From Propionibacteriaceae bacterium (lineage in GTDB: Bacteria; Actinomycetota; Actinomycetes; Propionibacteriales; Propionibacteriaceae): DNA of 64,000 bases. The stretch is from the NCBI GenBank assembly GCA_031261455.1, contig JAISJP010000007.1:186001-250000 (forward strand). The letters are read 5' to 3'. Below the pieces are notes generated by a model, which worked only from the letters and a program-made list of their open reading frames with translations, had not been told where the DNA came from and searched no databases. This document shows positions 43,805 to 52,312 of this stretch, piece by piece. Position 1 is the stretch's first letter; every line of letters begins with the position of its first letter. The translations under genes and the position numbers were made by a program.

Positions 43805-44428
43805 ATGAGCCGCATCATCGCCGGGATGGCAAAGGGCAAGACACTGCGCGCGCCCAAAGGTGACGCCACTCGCCCCACGACTGACCGACTGCGGGAGGCG
43901 CTGTTTTCGACACTGGCGGCTTGGGTTGGCGTGTCGGCGCTCACGGGGAGCACTGCTGAGCAGTTGGATGGTTTGTCTTTTCTTGACCTGTACGCCGGTT
44001 CGGGAGCAGTCGGGCTGGAAGCCGCTTCGCGCGGGGCTGGCCCGGTCACTCTGGTGGAGAGCAACGCGGCCACTGCCCGTCTGATTCGAGACAACGCTGC
44101 GTCCACAAATCTACAAGCCAATGTGGTGGTGGGCAGCGTCGAGCGTTTCTTGGCGGCCACCTCCACCGTCCCGGGCTACGACGTTGTGTTTCTCGATCCG
44201 CCTTATGAGGTCTCAAATGAGACGATCACTGAGGTAGTAACCAGCATCTGCGCGCATGGGTGGTTGGCGCGTGAGGGTCTCGTGGTGGTGGAGCGGTCCG
44301 GGCGAACCCCCCCGCCTGTTTGGCCCGACGGCCTGAGTGTGCCAGACGTTAAGCGCTATGGTGAGAGCGTCGTATTCTTACTGGAAGAAGCGGACGCAGG
44401 CGCAGGAACGAAAGGTGAACTCAAATGA
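43805..44428 (+). CDS. rsmD: 16S rRNA (guanine966-N2)-methyltransferase
   Basis: SAM-dependent methylation of G966 of 16S rRNA. The 207-residue protein has the N-terminal family segment MSRIIAGMAKGKTLRAPKG, RPTTDRLREALFS, SAM motif LDLYAGSGAVGLEAASRGA and catalytic FLDPPYEV. Its stop overlaps the coaD start as ATGA, a conserved coupling of rsmD and coaD. Confidence 0.95.
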   Translation: MSRIIAGMAKGKTLRAPKGDATRPTTDRLREALFSTLAAWVGVSALTGSTAEQLDGLSFLDLYAGSGAVGLEAASRGAGPVTLVESNAATARLIRDNAASTNLQANVVVGSVERFLAATSTVPGYDVVFLDPPYEVSNETITEVVTSICAHGWLAREGLVVVERSGRTPPPVWPDGLSVPDVKRYGESVVFLLEEADAGAGTKGELK

Positions 44429-44925
44429 GTGGCAAAGACACTGTCCGGGCGGTTTGTCCCGGTTCATTTGATCCGATCACCTACGGACATATAGACATTA
44501 TTTCCCGTGCAGCAGCGCTATTTGACGAAGTTATCGTTGCAGTCGGGCAAAACACCACAAAAAACTACATGTTTACGATGGAAGAGCGACTTGCGCAGGT
44601 GGCCGAGTCGGTCGCGCATCTGCCAAATGTGCGGGTAGCTGAGCTGCAAGGCCTGCTGGTCGAGTTTGCCACCGGTCTCGGAGCGCAGGTGATCGTCAAA
44701 GGGCTGCGATTCTCAACCGACTTTGACTACGAGCTTCAACAGCACCACATGAACAGTTCGCTGGCGCCGGTGGACACTGTGCTGCTTCCCGGCGGCAGGA
44801 AGTGGGGCACCATCTCGTCCACCATGATGCGGGAGTGCGCGTGGAACGGGGCCGACGTCTCCGAGTTCGTCACACCCGCGGTCAATGCCGCCATCCTGGC
44901 TAAGGTCGCCGCCACGCGCGCTTGA
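44425..44925 (+). CDS. coaD: pantetheine-phosphate adenylyltransferase
   Basis: Fourth step of coenzyme A synthesis: adenylates 4'-phosphopantetheine. The 166-residue protein shows CPGSFDPITYGHIDII (TxGH nucleotide-binding motif, His22) and TISSTMMRE, the second signature. The substrate-binding segment KGLRFSTDFDYELQQHHMN is conserved. Translationally coupled to rsmD. Confidence 0.96.
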   Translation: MSGKDTVRAVCPGSFDPITYGHIDIISRAAALFDEVIVAVGQNTTKNYMFTMEERLAQVAESVAHLPNVRVAELQGLLVEFATGLGAQVIVKGLRFSTDFDYELQQHHMNSSLAPVDTVLLPGGRKWGTISSTMMRECAWNGADVSEFVTPAVNAAILAKVAATRA

Positions 44926-44947
44926 TCCCGCCCCAAGGCTCACCGCC

Positions 44948-44975
44948 CGTCACGCTGCGCGCAGTCGCAGGGTCC
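44948..44975. repeat. REP-like palindromic repeat, copy B
   Basis: ACGCTGCG-CGCAGT-CGCAGGGT: same layout as copies A and C with one mismatch in the stem, in the gap after coaD. Confidence 0.6.
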
Positions 44976-45022
44976 CCCCACAGACAAGTCGCTGCCACGC
45001 ACACCTAAGCCCACCCCTCCGG

Positions 45023-45028
45023 TAGGCT
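45023..45028 (+). promoter_or_regulatory. -10 box TAGGCT, probable leaderless start
   Basis: TAGGCT ends seven bases before the ATG of the DUF177 gene. Confidence 0.45.
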
Positions 45029-45035
45029 TGTATGC

Positions 45036-45554
45036 ATGAGCGAGAACACTGATCTGATAGTCGGCATTCACGACCTTCCGCGACGTCCGGGGACGATGAA
45101 ACAGCTTGCCAGGGAGGTTGACGCTCCCGCAGATCTCGGCGTCGAGATGATTCGGGTGCCCGCTGGCTCCCCTGTTCAACTCGAACTCACGCTCGAATCC
45201 GCCGGTGAAGGCGTGCTCGTGCGCGGCACGGCCGAGGCCCAACTAGAAGGGGAGTGCGTGCGCTGTCTTGGTCCCATCGCATACAGCGACACGTTTGATG
45301 TTGAAGAGTTGTACTTCTACGCGGGCCGGGACGCCGAGGAGGACTCTAACTTCATTGAGGACGACGAGATTGACTTGGAGCCTGCCCTGCGCGAGGGAAT
45401 CGTGCTAAACCTGCCGATCAACCCGATATGCAAGCCCGAGTGTCTCGGTCTGTGTCAAGTGTGTGGTTTCGATCTAAACGAGGACCCTGCCCACGCTCAC
45501 GAGGCGACGACGGATGGTCGCTGGGCCGCCCTGCGCGGCTTGGACCTCGCCTAG
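45036..45554 (+). CDS. DUF177 (YceD-like) protein
   Basis: A 172-residue protein of the DUF177/YceD family, linked to 23S rRNA accumulation and usually encoded directly upstream of rpmF. It has CVRCLGPIAYSDTFDVEELYF and the C-terminal Cys motif CKPECLGLCQVCGFDLN. Here it is on the opposite strand from rpmF, which lies 2 kb away across the lipoprotein gene and rsmD-coaD. Its end overlaps the convergent recG gene by four bases. Confidence 0.92.
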   Translation: MSENTDLIVGIHDLPRRPGTMKQLAREVDAPADLGVEMIRVPAGSPVQLELTLESAGEGVLVRGTAEAQLEGECVRCLGPIAYSDTFDVEELYFYAGRDAEEDSNFIEDDEIDLEPALREGIVLNLPINPICKPECLGLCQVCGFDLNEDPAHAHEATTDGRWAALRGLDLA

Positions 45555-47767
45555 GTGCGCTCCAGCCACTCGCTGGCGTCGTTGTTCTCTAGAGACGCGA
45601 CTATGTCCGCGTTGAAGGCGTTGTGACGCTGCGGATCGGCCTCCACACACGCCAGCGCCACCCCGCGTGCCTGTTCAATGAGGTCTGCGTCACTGATGAC
45701 GCTGAGCAGACGCAGGGCCGAGTGACGTCCTGACTGAGACGAACCCAACACGTCACCTTCGCGGCGCTGCGCCAAGTCGAGTTCTGCCAGCGCAAAGCCG
45801 TCGCGGGTGGACGCCACCGCCGCCAGCCGAGCCGCCGCCGGGGATGCCGGATCGGTGTTTGTGACCAGCAGACAGACGCCTTCGTTCGCCCCGCGACCGA
45901 TACGTCCGCGCAGTTGGTGAAGTTGCGACACGCCGAATCTGTCGGCGTCCATCACCACCATCACTGAGGCGTTTGGCACGTCCACCCCCACCTCAATGAC
46001 GGTGGTGGCGACCAGTACATCCAGTGCGCCGCGTGCGAAAAGTTCCATGGTGTCAGTCTTTTCAGCAGCGCTCATCCGGCCATGCAGCGAACCGATCTTC
46101 AACCCGGGCAGGGCGTCCGCAAGTTCAATGATGAGAGACTCGACGGTCGCGCTGGGTTGTGCGAGCGGGTCGTCGCCAGGCAGGGTGTCGCTGTCACTCG
46201 CGCCGATGCGAGGCGCCACAACGAAGGCCTGCCGACCGGCTGCCACTTCCTCGCTTACCCGTTCCCAGACTCGCTTGACCCATGCTGGGTGGGTGCGCGA
46301 GTTGACTACCGTGGTGCTCACGTCGGCCCGTCCGGAAGGCACCTGAGCGAGTGTTGAGACCTCTAGGTCCCCGAACACGGTCATCGCAACCGAGCGCGGA
46401 ATGGGCGTAGCAGTCATCACCAACGCGTGCGGATGCTCGCGCCCTTTCGCGGTGAGCACGCTGCGCTGCTCCACGCCGAAGCGGTGCTGTTCATCCACCA
46501 CCACCAGCGCCAGGTTGGCGAACTCCACGCTGGCCTGCAGCAGGGCGTGGGTGCCGATGACGATCCCAGCCTGACCGGACGCAATGTGATTCAAGGCGTT
46601 TCGCCTAGCCACGGCGCTTGATGAGCCGGAGAGCAGCACCACGTCGGTGGCGTAGGCGGGCGCGTCGAGCGTGTTGCCGTCGGCGGCCGAACCGAGGAAC
46701 GCGCGGATGGTGGCGTAGTGCTGTGCCGCCAACACCTCAGTGGGCGCAAGCAGGGCGGCCTGATAACCCGCGTCAACCGCAGCCAACATGGCCCGCAGCG
46801 CCACCACCGTCTTTCCAGAACCGACCTCGCCCTGCAACAGGCGCTGCATCGGATGTGGAGACGCAATGGCCTCCTGAATCGTCTGCGACACCTCAAGTTG
46901 ACCATCCGTCAGCGCGAACGGGAGGGCCGCGTCGAACGCGTCCAGAATGCCACCCGAGCGCGGCTCGATGACGGGGGCAGTGTTCACTTGGGCGTCACGA
47001 CGCCGGTAGGCAAGCACCAGTTGCAGCGCGAACGCCTCGTCGAACTTGAGCCGCTTGGTGGCAGCCTCGATGCGAGCCAGATCGGTGGGGCGGTGAACCT
47101 CACACAATGCCTCATAGAGACCCATTACCCCAGCCTGTTGGCGCACCTCGGCGCTCAGCGGATCCTCGAAAGCGCCGAGGGAATCGAGCACAATCTCGGC
47201 GCACTCCCCCACCCGCCACGTGGGCACCTTTGCAGACGCCGGATAGATGCCCACTAGGCCGTTGCGCTGCACCTGGCGCGCCATCGCCGCTTTCTCTTCG
47301 GTGGCGCGGCCCACCACCTCGGCGCTCTCATCCAACATCACAAAGTCCGGGTGAGTCATCTGCAGCGCGTTGTTGAACATACCTACGCGACCGACGAAGA
47401 TGCCCTTGACGCCCAGGCTCAACTGCTTCTGCCACCAGTCCAGCAGGTGCTCGCGGGGCGAAAACCACGTTGCCGCCAGCCGAGAGGTTCCGTCCGTAAG
47501 AATGGCCTCAAGCCGGGACGCACGCGCCGAGCGGCGACGTTCCACGCTGACCACTCGCGCGACGATGGCTGCGTCGGTGCCCACGTGCAGCCCAGCTAGG
47601 TCTGTGGTCTCAGTGCCGCTCAGGTAGCGACGGGGCGCGTGGTGCAGCAGGTCGTCAACCGTGTTTAGACCGAGCGTGGACAGCGCCTTTGCCGTCTTGT
47701 CACCCAAAACCTGTGTGAGCGGGGCGTGCAGCGTCCTGAAAGTCTCGCTGGCCCACTGCGCACTCAT
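45551..47767 (-). CDS. recG: ATP-dependent DNA helicase RecG
   Basis: Branch-migration helicase that rescues stalled forks and resolves recombination intermediates. The 738-residue protein has an N-terminal wedge/OB domain, Walker A LLQGEVGSGKTVVALRA, DEAD-like box VVVDEQHRFGV, the TAT motif VMTATPIPRS and motif VI QLRGRIGRGANEG. A TAGACT box seven bases before the ATG suggests a leaderless transcript. A GTG two codons upstream is an alternative start. Confidence 0.96.
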   Translation of the reverse strand: MSAQWASETFRTLHAPLTQVLGDKTAKALSTLGLNTVDDLLHHAPRRYLSGTETTDLAGLHVGTDAAIVARVVSVERRRSARASRLEAILTDGTSRLAATWFSPREHLLDWWQKQLSLGVKGIFVGRVGMFNNALQMTHPDFVMLDESAEVVGRATEEKAAMARQVQRNGLVGIYPASAKVPTWRVGECAEIVLDSLGAFEDPLSAEVRQQAGVMGLYEALCEVHRPTDLARIEAATKRLKFDEAFALQLVLAYRRRDAQVNTAPVIEPRSGGILDAFDAALPFALTDGQLEVSQTIQEAIASPHPMQRLLQGEVGSGKTVVALRAMLAAVDAGYQAALLAPTEVLAAQHYATIRAFLGSAADGNTLDAPAYATDVVLLSGSSSAVARRNALNHIASGQAGIVIGTHALLQASVEFANLALVVVDEQHRFGVEQRSVLTAKGREHPHALVMTATPIPRSVAMTVFGDLEVSTLAQVPSGRADVSTTVVNSRTHPAWVKRVWERVSEEVAAGRQAFVVAPRIGASDSDTLPGDDPLAQPSATVESLIIELADALPGLKIGSLHGRMSAAEKTDTMELFARGALDVLVATTVIEVGVDVPNASVMVVMDADRFGVSQLHQLRGRIGRGANEGVCLLVTNTDPASPAAARLAAVASTRDGFALAELDLAQRREGDVLGSSQSGRHSALRLLSVISDADLIEQARGVALACVEADPQRHNAFNADIVASLENNDASEWLERT

Positions 47768-47774
47768 AGTCACC

Positions 47775-47780
47775 AGTCTA
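47775..47780 (-). promoter_or_regulatory. -10 box TAGACT, probable leaderless start
   Basis: On the minus strand TAGACT is followed after seven bases by the recG ATG. Confidence 0.5.
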
Positions 47781-47800
47781 GATCGTGCGCAGAAACGACG

Positions 47801-47848
47801 AAGACCCGTCGGTTCACCTCACGATTGGTGAGACGAAAGACGGGTCTT
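47801..47848 (-). terminator. long hairpin downstream of rpmB
   Basis: AAGACCCGTC / GACGGGTCTT form a ten-base-pair outer stem, with an inner CTCAC / GTGAG stem. On the minus strand a short T-rich stretch (GTTTCTG) follows. Probably ends the rpmB transcript before recG. Confidence 0.5.
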
Positions 47849-47855
47849 GCGTTGC

Positions 47856-47930
47856 GTGTGCGCCTAGGAGGCACACAGTGCCCATCAGGCATACGGTGTC
47901 CGGTAGGTACACCATGCCGCCTAGGCACAC
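47856..47930. repeat. tandem array of four small hairpins
   Basis: Four consecutive ~17-21 base units, each a short inverted repeat: GTGTGC...GCACAC, GTGCC...GGCAT, GGTGT...GTACACC, TGCC...GGCAC, with GCCTAGG in the first and last. The array lies between the rpmB stop and the hairpin at 47801. Confidence 0.55.
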
Positions 47931-47937
47931 AAAAAAG

Positions 47938-48123
47938 TCAGCGGGTGACTTTACCTGCCTTGATGCAGCCAGTGCAGACATGAAGACGCTTCGGGGTGCC
48001 GTTGACAACCGCGTGGACCTTCTGAATGTTCGGATCCCAACGGCGCAGCGTCTTCTTCTTGGACCAAGGCTTGTTGTGGCCAAAGCTCGGAACCTTGCCA
48101 CAAATGTCGCAAACGGCTGCCAT
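47938..48123 (-). CDS. rpmB: 50S ribosomal protein L28 (bL28), zinc form
   Basis: A 61-residue ribosomal protein. CDICGK and CTGCIK give the four Cys of the zinc-binding (C+) form, and KTLRRWDPNIQKVHAVVNG is the family core. Some actinobacteria also have a Zur-controlled Cys-free copy; none is in this window. GGGAGAACG precedes the ATG. Confidence 0.97.
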   Translation of the reverse strand: MAAVCDICGKVPSFGHNKPWSKKKTLRRWDPNIQKVHAVVNGTPKRLHVCTGCIKAGKVTR

Positions 48124-48254
48124 TCTCGTTCTCCCTACTAATTATGTCTAGTGTTGGCCTCATGGGCGCGCAAACGCGCTGCCGCCAGAAGCAACCCGGA
48201 CAACTTTACTGGCTCACCAGTCGCAATGCCAACTTGTCAGCATGAAGTGTGCGC

Positions 48255-48758
48255 CTACTCGGCAGCACCCTGCATCGACGTGGTCCAGTTGGCGCGCGAA
48301 TCGTAGGCTAGGCAGACCAACTGTCCGTTGGAGACGTCGGCACCGGGCTTGATGAACATCAGGTCAAGCGCAGAGGCGTTGAAATCTATGCCGATATAGC
48401 TGTTGAACGCTGCGGTGCAGAAGGTCTTGGCAAACTCGGAGTCCCGGATGCTGCCCTCTTGCGTGGCTCCCACGACCTCCCCGTCATGAGGATAAGAGCA
48501 CGCAGCCGCATCGACCGTTGTCACTGGCGCTTTCAGGAATACCACGTCATGAATGCACTGACTCACCACCAACGTGTTGGGATCGGTGGACACCAAGTTA
48601 GGATCGCCGGTAGGCGTTGCTGACGCGCTTGGACTCTCGTCTTGAGTCTGCGTCACGCTGGCCGTGCCGTCTGCCGGGCCAGCGTCATCGGGGGTGCAGC
48701 CGGGGAGGACGACGAGCGCAACTAGGGCACACGCCAGCACAAGACACTTGCGAACCAT
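48255..48758 (-). CDS. septum-formation-type lipoprotein, paralogue 2
   Basis: A 167-residue exported lipoprotein with lipobox VLPGC (Cys21), a Ser/Thr/Pro linker and a C-terminal domain whose Cys spacing follows paralogue 1: SQCIHDV, AACSYPHDGEVVGA, TFCTAAFNSYIG, QLVCLAYD. Both end with a similar short Thr/Ser tail (WTTSMQGAAE here, TDSTTSLKGANR there). The TAGGCT box seven bases before the ATG suggests a leaderless transcript. Confidence 0.78.
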   Translation of the reverse strand: MVRKCLVLACALVALVVLPGCTPDDAGPADGTASVTQTQDESPSASATPTGDPNLVSTDPNTLVVSQCIHDVVFLKAPVTTVDAAACSYPHDGEVVGATQEGSIRDSEFAKTFCTAAFNSYIGIDFNASALDLMFIKPGADVSNGQLVCLAYDSRANWTTSMQGAAE

Positions 48759-48765
48759 GTCCAAC

Positions 48766-48771
48766 AGCCTA
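48766..48771 (-). promoter_or_regulatory. -10 box TAGGCT, probable leaderless start
   Basis: On the minus strand TAGGCT is followed after seven bases by the start codon of lipoprotein paralogue 2. It lies inside the last codons of the RNase J gene region. Confidence 0.4.
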
Positions 48772-48780
48772 CCTGCAGAC

Positions 48781-50460
48781 CTACACCGCGATAACAACAG
48801 GCACAATCATTGGACGGGCGCGGTAGGCCTTGGCAACCCACCTGCCGACCGTGCGGCGCGCCACTTGGCTGAGTTGATGCACGTCGTCCGCCCCCTCATT
48901 CAGGGCACTGACAAGCGCGGCACGCACTGACTCGGTGACTTCGTCAAACAGGTGCGGGTCCTCCAGGAAGCCACGGGCGTGCAGGTCAGGTCCAGCCACC
49001 AGCGTGGATTCGCGCAGGTTGACTGCTGCCACGATGGAGATGAACCCCTCTTCGCCGAGCAGGCGACGGTCGGTGAGACTGGACTCGCTCACGTCGCCAA
49101 CTGTTGAACCGTCAACAAAAATGTATGAGGCATCCACCTTGCCGACAACGCGGGCGCGACCGTTGGCTAGGTCGATTACGTCGCCATCTTCGGCGATGAT
49201 GACGCGATCTGCGGGCACACCGGTGGCCTTGGCCAACTCGGCGTTTGCCACCAGATGTCGTGGCTCGCCGTGGACCGGCATTACACACTTGGGCTTGACT
49301 ATGTTGTAGGCGTAGAGCAGTTCACCGGAGCTGGCATGCCCCGAGACGTGTACCAGCGCGTTGCTCTTGTGGACCACCTCAGCACCCAGCTTGACTAGCC
49401 CGTTGACTACGCGGAACACGGAGTTTTCGTTGCCCGGGATGAGGGATGACGCCAGCAGCACGGTGTCGCCCGGGTTGATCTGGATCTCATGGGACCGGTT
49501 TGCCATACGGGACAGGGCGCTGAGTGGCTCGCCCTGACTGCCGGTGGAGACAATGACCACGCGATTGTCCGGGATCTTTGAGATATCCTCCAGCGCCGCC
49601 AGCGTGTTATTGGGAACCTTGAGGTAGCCAAGATCGCTAGCCACGCCCATGTTGCGCACCATCGAACGCCCCACAAAGCACACCACGCGTCCGTGCTTAT
49701 GCGCTAGGTCAAGGATCTGTTGCACGCGGTGAATGTGGGACGCGAAACACGCCACCACCAGTTTGGCCTTCGCGTTGTAGAACACTCGCTCAATGGCCGG
49801 GGTAACATCGCGCTCAAGAGGAGTGAAGCCGGACACTTCGGCGTTGGTGGAGTCCGTCATGAACAGGTCCACGCCCGCCTCGCCGATGCGCGCGAAGGCC
49901 CGCAGGTCGGTCAGGCGTCCGTCGAGCGGCAGTTGGTCCATCTTGAAGTCGCCGGTGTGCAGCACGGTACCAGCGCGAGTCTTGATGGCGACGGCGAGGG
50001 CGTCCGGTATGGAGTGCGTAACGGCCACAAACGTGCAGTTGAAGCCGCCCAGGGTCACAGATTGGTCATCCGAAACCGGGTGCAAGTGCTCGGTTCCGAT
50101 GCGGTGCTCCTTCAGCTTCGCGGCCACCAGAGCCAGTGTCAGACGGGAGCCGTAAACAGGGATGTTGGGACGACGACGCAGCAAGTAGGGCACCGCGCCG
50201 ATGTGGTCTTCGTGACCGTGAGTGAGCACCAGACCCACCACGTCATCTAGACGTCCGTCGAGATAATCGAGGCCGGGCAGAATCAGGTCAACACCGGGTT
50301 GCGAGTCTTCAGGGAACAGCACGCCACAGTCAACCAGCAGAATCTCGCCGTTCAACTCGAACGCACTCATGTTGCGTCCGATGTCTCCCAAGCCGCCTAG
50401 GGGAATGATGCGTAGAGTGTCGGCGGCTAGCTTGGGTGGCAGTTTCGGTATCGGACTCAC
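48781..50460 (-). CDS. rnj: ribonuclease J
   Basis: Dual 5'-exo/endoribonuclease of the beta-CASP metallo-beta-lactamase family that matures rRNA and turns over mRNA. The 559-residue protein has the zinc motif LTHGHEDHIGAVP, THSIPDA, HTGDFKMDQ, the beta-CASP segment with STGSQGEP and HVSGHAS, and a C-terminal domain. It starts at GTG six bases after TAGAAT, so it is probably leaderless. In many actinobacteria dapA is adjacent; here it is not. Confidence 0.96.
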   Translation of the reverse strand: MSPIPKLPPKLAADTLRIIPLGGLGDIGRNMSAFELNGEILLVDCGVLFPEDSQPGVDLILPGLDYLDGRLDDVVGLVLTHGHEDHIGAVPYLLRRRPNIPVYGSRLTLALVAAKLKEHRIGTEHLHPVSDDQSVTLGGFNCTFVAVTHSIPDALAVAIKTRAGTVLHTGDFKMDQLPLDGRLTDLRAFARIGEAGVDLFMTDSTNAEVSGFTPLERDVTPAIERVFYNAKAKLVVACFASHIHRVQQILDLAHKHGRVVCFVGRSMVRNMGVASDLGYLKVPNNTLAALEDISKIPDNRVVIVSTGSQGEPLSALSRMANRSHEIQINPGDTVLLASSLIPGNENSVFRVVNGLVKLGAEVVHKSNALVHVSGHASSGELLYAYNIVKPKCVMPVHGEPRHLVANAELAKATGVPADRVIIAEDGDVIDLANGRARVVGKVDASYIFVDGSTVGDVSESSLTDRRLLGEEGFISIVAAVNLRESTLVAGPDLHARGFLEDPHLFDEVTESVRAALVSALNEGADDVHQLSQVARRTVGRWVAKAYRARPMIVPVVIAV

Positions 50461-50466
50461 AAAACC

Positions 50467-50472
50467 ATTCTA
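50467..50472 (-). promoter_or_regulatory. -10 box TAGAAT, probable leaderless start
   Basis: On the minus strand TAGAAT is followed after six bases by the GTG of the RNase J gene. Confidence 0.5.
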
Positions 50473-50503
50473 GTTTGCGTAACGGTATGAGAGAATTAGA
50501 TAC

Positions 50504-51541
50504 ATGTCTACAGCACGCGCATGGGCCATGGACGGCCCTGAAGAGCCTTTCCACCCCACCACGATCACGCGCCGCGAAGTCGGCCCTACCGAGGTGGCTT
50601 TCGACATCAAATACGCAGGCATCTGCCACTCCGACATTCACACCGCCCGCAGCGGTTGGGGCCCTGCAAAGTACCCGATTGTGCCCGGCCACGAGATCGC
50701 CGGAGTCGTGCGCGAGGTTGGCACAGACGTCACCAAGTTTGCTGTTGGGGACCGCGTTGGTGTCGGTTGTTTGGTTGACGCTTGTGGCACGTGTGAGCAG
50801 TGCAGGTGCGGACGTGAGCAGTTCTGCAAGCGTGCTGTCTGGACGTACAACTCCATCGGTGTTGACGGCGAGGTGACCAAGGGTGGCTACTCCACGTCCA
50901 TCACTGTCGAGCAGGATTTCGTGTGCCGCATCCCTGACGCTCTGGGTCTGGACGTGGCGGCACCGCTGCTGTGTGCGGGCATCACCACCTACTCTCCGCT
51001 GAAGAAGTGGGGCGCAGGCCCGGGCAAACGCGTGGCGATTGTCGGCATGGGTGGCCTCGGTCATGTGGCTGTCCAGATCGCCGCCGCCATGGGTGCTGAG
51101 GTGAGCGTGATCTCGCAGACCCGTTCCAAGGAGGCCGATGGGCGTCGCTTTGGTGCCAGCAACTACATCGCGGTCAGTGAAGACGGTTGGATCAAGGGGC
51201 ACGTCGGCGAGTTCGACCTGGTGCTGTCCACCGTGGCGGCCGACGAGGACATCACGCAGCTGGTGCGCACAGTCGCGTTCGGCGGAGCGTTCATCGACGT
51301 GGGCATGCCCGAAACTGCCTCAAAGCTGAATCTGCGCACGCTGTGCTCTACTGGTGCCAGCGTCAACGCCTCGCTGATCGGCGGCATCGCCGAGACGCAA
51401 GAGATGCTCGACTTCTGCGCCGAACACGGCGTCGCCGCCCAAGTTGAGGTGATCCCGGCATCCGAGATCACCGCCGCCTACGACCGCGTGGTCAAGTCGG
51501 CAGTCCGCTACCGCTACGTGATCGACGCCTCCACCATCTAG
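50504..51541 (+). CDS. zinc-dependent alcohol dehydrogenase (CAD/NADP type)
   Basis: Medium-chain dehydrogenase/reductase that interconverts alcohols and aldehydes, 345 residues. Catalytic zinc ligands are in YAGICHSDIHTA and GHEIAGVVREVG; structural zinc Cys are in CGTCEQCRCGREQFC; the nucleotide loop is GMGGLGHVAVQIA. The sequence is closest to the cinnamyl-alcohol dehydrogenase-like (YahK/AdhC) branch, which usually prefers NADPH. The substrate is not assignable. It is divergent from rnj and convergent with dapB. Confidence 0.92.
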   Translation: MSTARAWAMDGPEEPFHPTTITRREVGPTEVAFDIKYAGICHSDIHTARSGWGPAKYPIVPGHEIAGVVREVGTDVTKFAVGDRVGVGCLVDACGTCEQCRCGREQFCKRAVWTYNSIGVDGEVTKGGYSTSITVEQDFVCRIPDALGLDVAAPLLCAGITTYSPLKKWGAGPGKRVAIVGMGGLGHVAVQIAAAMGAEVSVISQTRSKEADGRRFGASNYIAVSEDGWIKGHVGEFDLVLSTVAADEDITQLVRTVAFGGAFIDVGMPETASKLNLRTLCSTGASVNASLIGGIAETQEMLDFCAEHGVAAQVEVIPASEITAAYDRVVKSAVRYRYVIDASTI

Positions 51542-51543
51542 GG

Positions 51544-52272
51544 CTACAACAAGCCTTCTATCCCGATCGTCAAACCGGGCAGGTTGGGGACGGCACGAAC
51601 CGCCCGGAGCACTCCGGGCATGTAACTGCTGCGGTCGAACGAATCATCGCGGATGGTGAGCATCTCACCGGGGTTGCCGAACAGCACCTCTTGGTGGGCG
51701 AACAGGCCTTGCAGACGCACCGAGTGAACGTGGACCCCGGCGACTGTTGCTCCACGCGCGCCCTCAAGCGCAGTGGTGGTGGCGTCTGGCATGGGATCGC
51801 TGTTGGCGTTCACGCGGGCGGCGGCGACGGCCTTGGCAGTGGTCTGCGCAGTTCCGGACGGAGCATCGGCCTTGCGCGGATGGTGCAGCTCAACCACCTC
51901 GACGGACTCAAAGTAGGGCGCGGCCATGGCCGCAAACCGCATCATCAACACCGCCGCGACCGAGAAGTTTGACGCGATCAGCGCGTTCGGGGAGCCAGAG
52001 CGGGACGTCCACTCCTTGACCTGTGCCAATCTCTCGTCATTGAAACCCGTAGTTCCAACCACTGCGTGAATGCCGGCGCCAAGGAGGAATTGCAGGTTGT
52101 TCATCACCGCGTCCGGGTGAGTGAAATCGACCGCAACATCGGCACCCAGCGCAGCCTGCAGCGAGTCGCCAGCGTCTATCGCGGCGTGCAACTCCAAGCC
52201 ATCCGCGGCCTCAACTGCGGCACAAACTTGCGTCCCCATGCGCCCACCGGCACCCAATACTGCAACTCTCAT
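51544..52272 (-). CDS. dapB: 4-hydroxy-tetrahydrodipicolinate reductase
   Basis: Second step of the diaminopimelate branch, reducing the DapA product with NAD(P)H. The 242-residue protein has the dinucleotide motif VAVLGAGGRMG, VDFTHPDAV, VGTTGF and the catalytic VELHHPRKADAPSGTA with His and Lys. TAGGCT seven bases before the ATG suggests a leaderless transcript. Confidence 0.96.
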   Translation of the reverse strand: MRVAVLGAGGRMGTQVCAAVEAADGLELHAAIDAGDSLQAALGADVAVDFTHPDAVMNNLQFLLGAGIHAVVGTTGFNDERLAQVKEWTSRSGSPNALIASNFSVAAVLMMRFAAMAAPYFESVEVVELHHPRKADAPSGTAQTTAKAVAAARVNANSDPMPDATTTALEGARGATVAGVHVHSVRLQGLFAHQEVLFGNPGEMLTIRDDSFDRSSYMPGVLRAVRAVPNLPGLTIGIEGLL

Positions 52273-52279
52273 GCTGCCA

Positions 52280-52285
52280 AGCCTA
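52280..52285 (-). promoter_or_regulatory. -10 box TAGGCT, probable leaderless start
   Basis: On the minus strand TAGGCT is followed after seven bases by the dapB ATG. Confidence 0.45.
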
Positions 52286-52312
52286 GTGCCCCTGCGCGCC
52301 CTGGCAGGCCAG

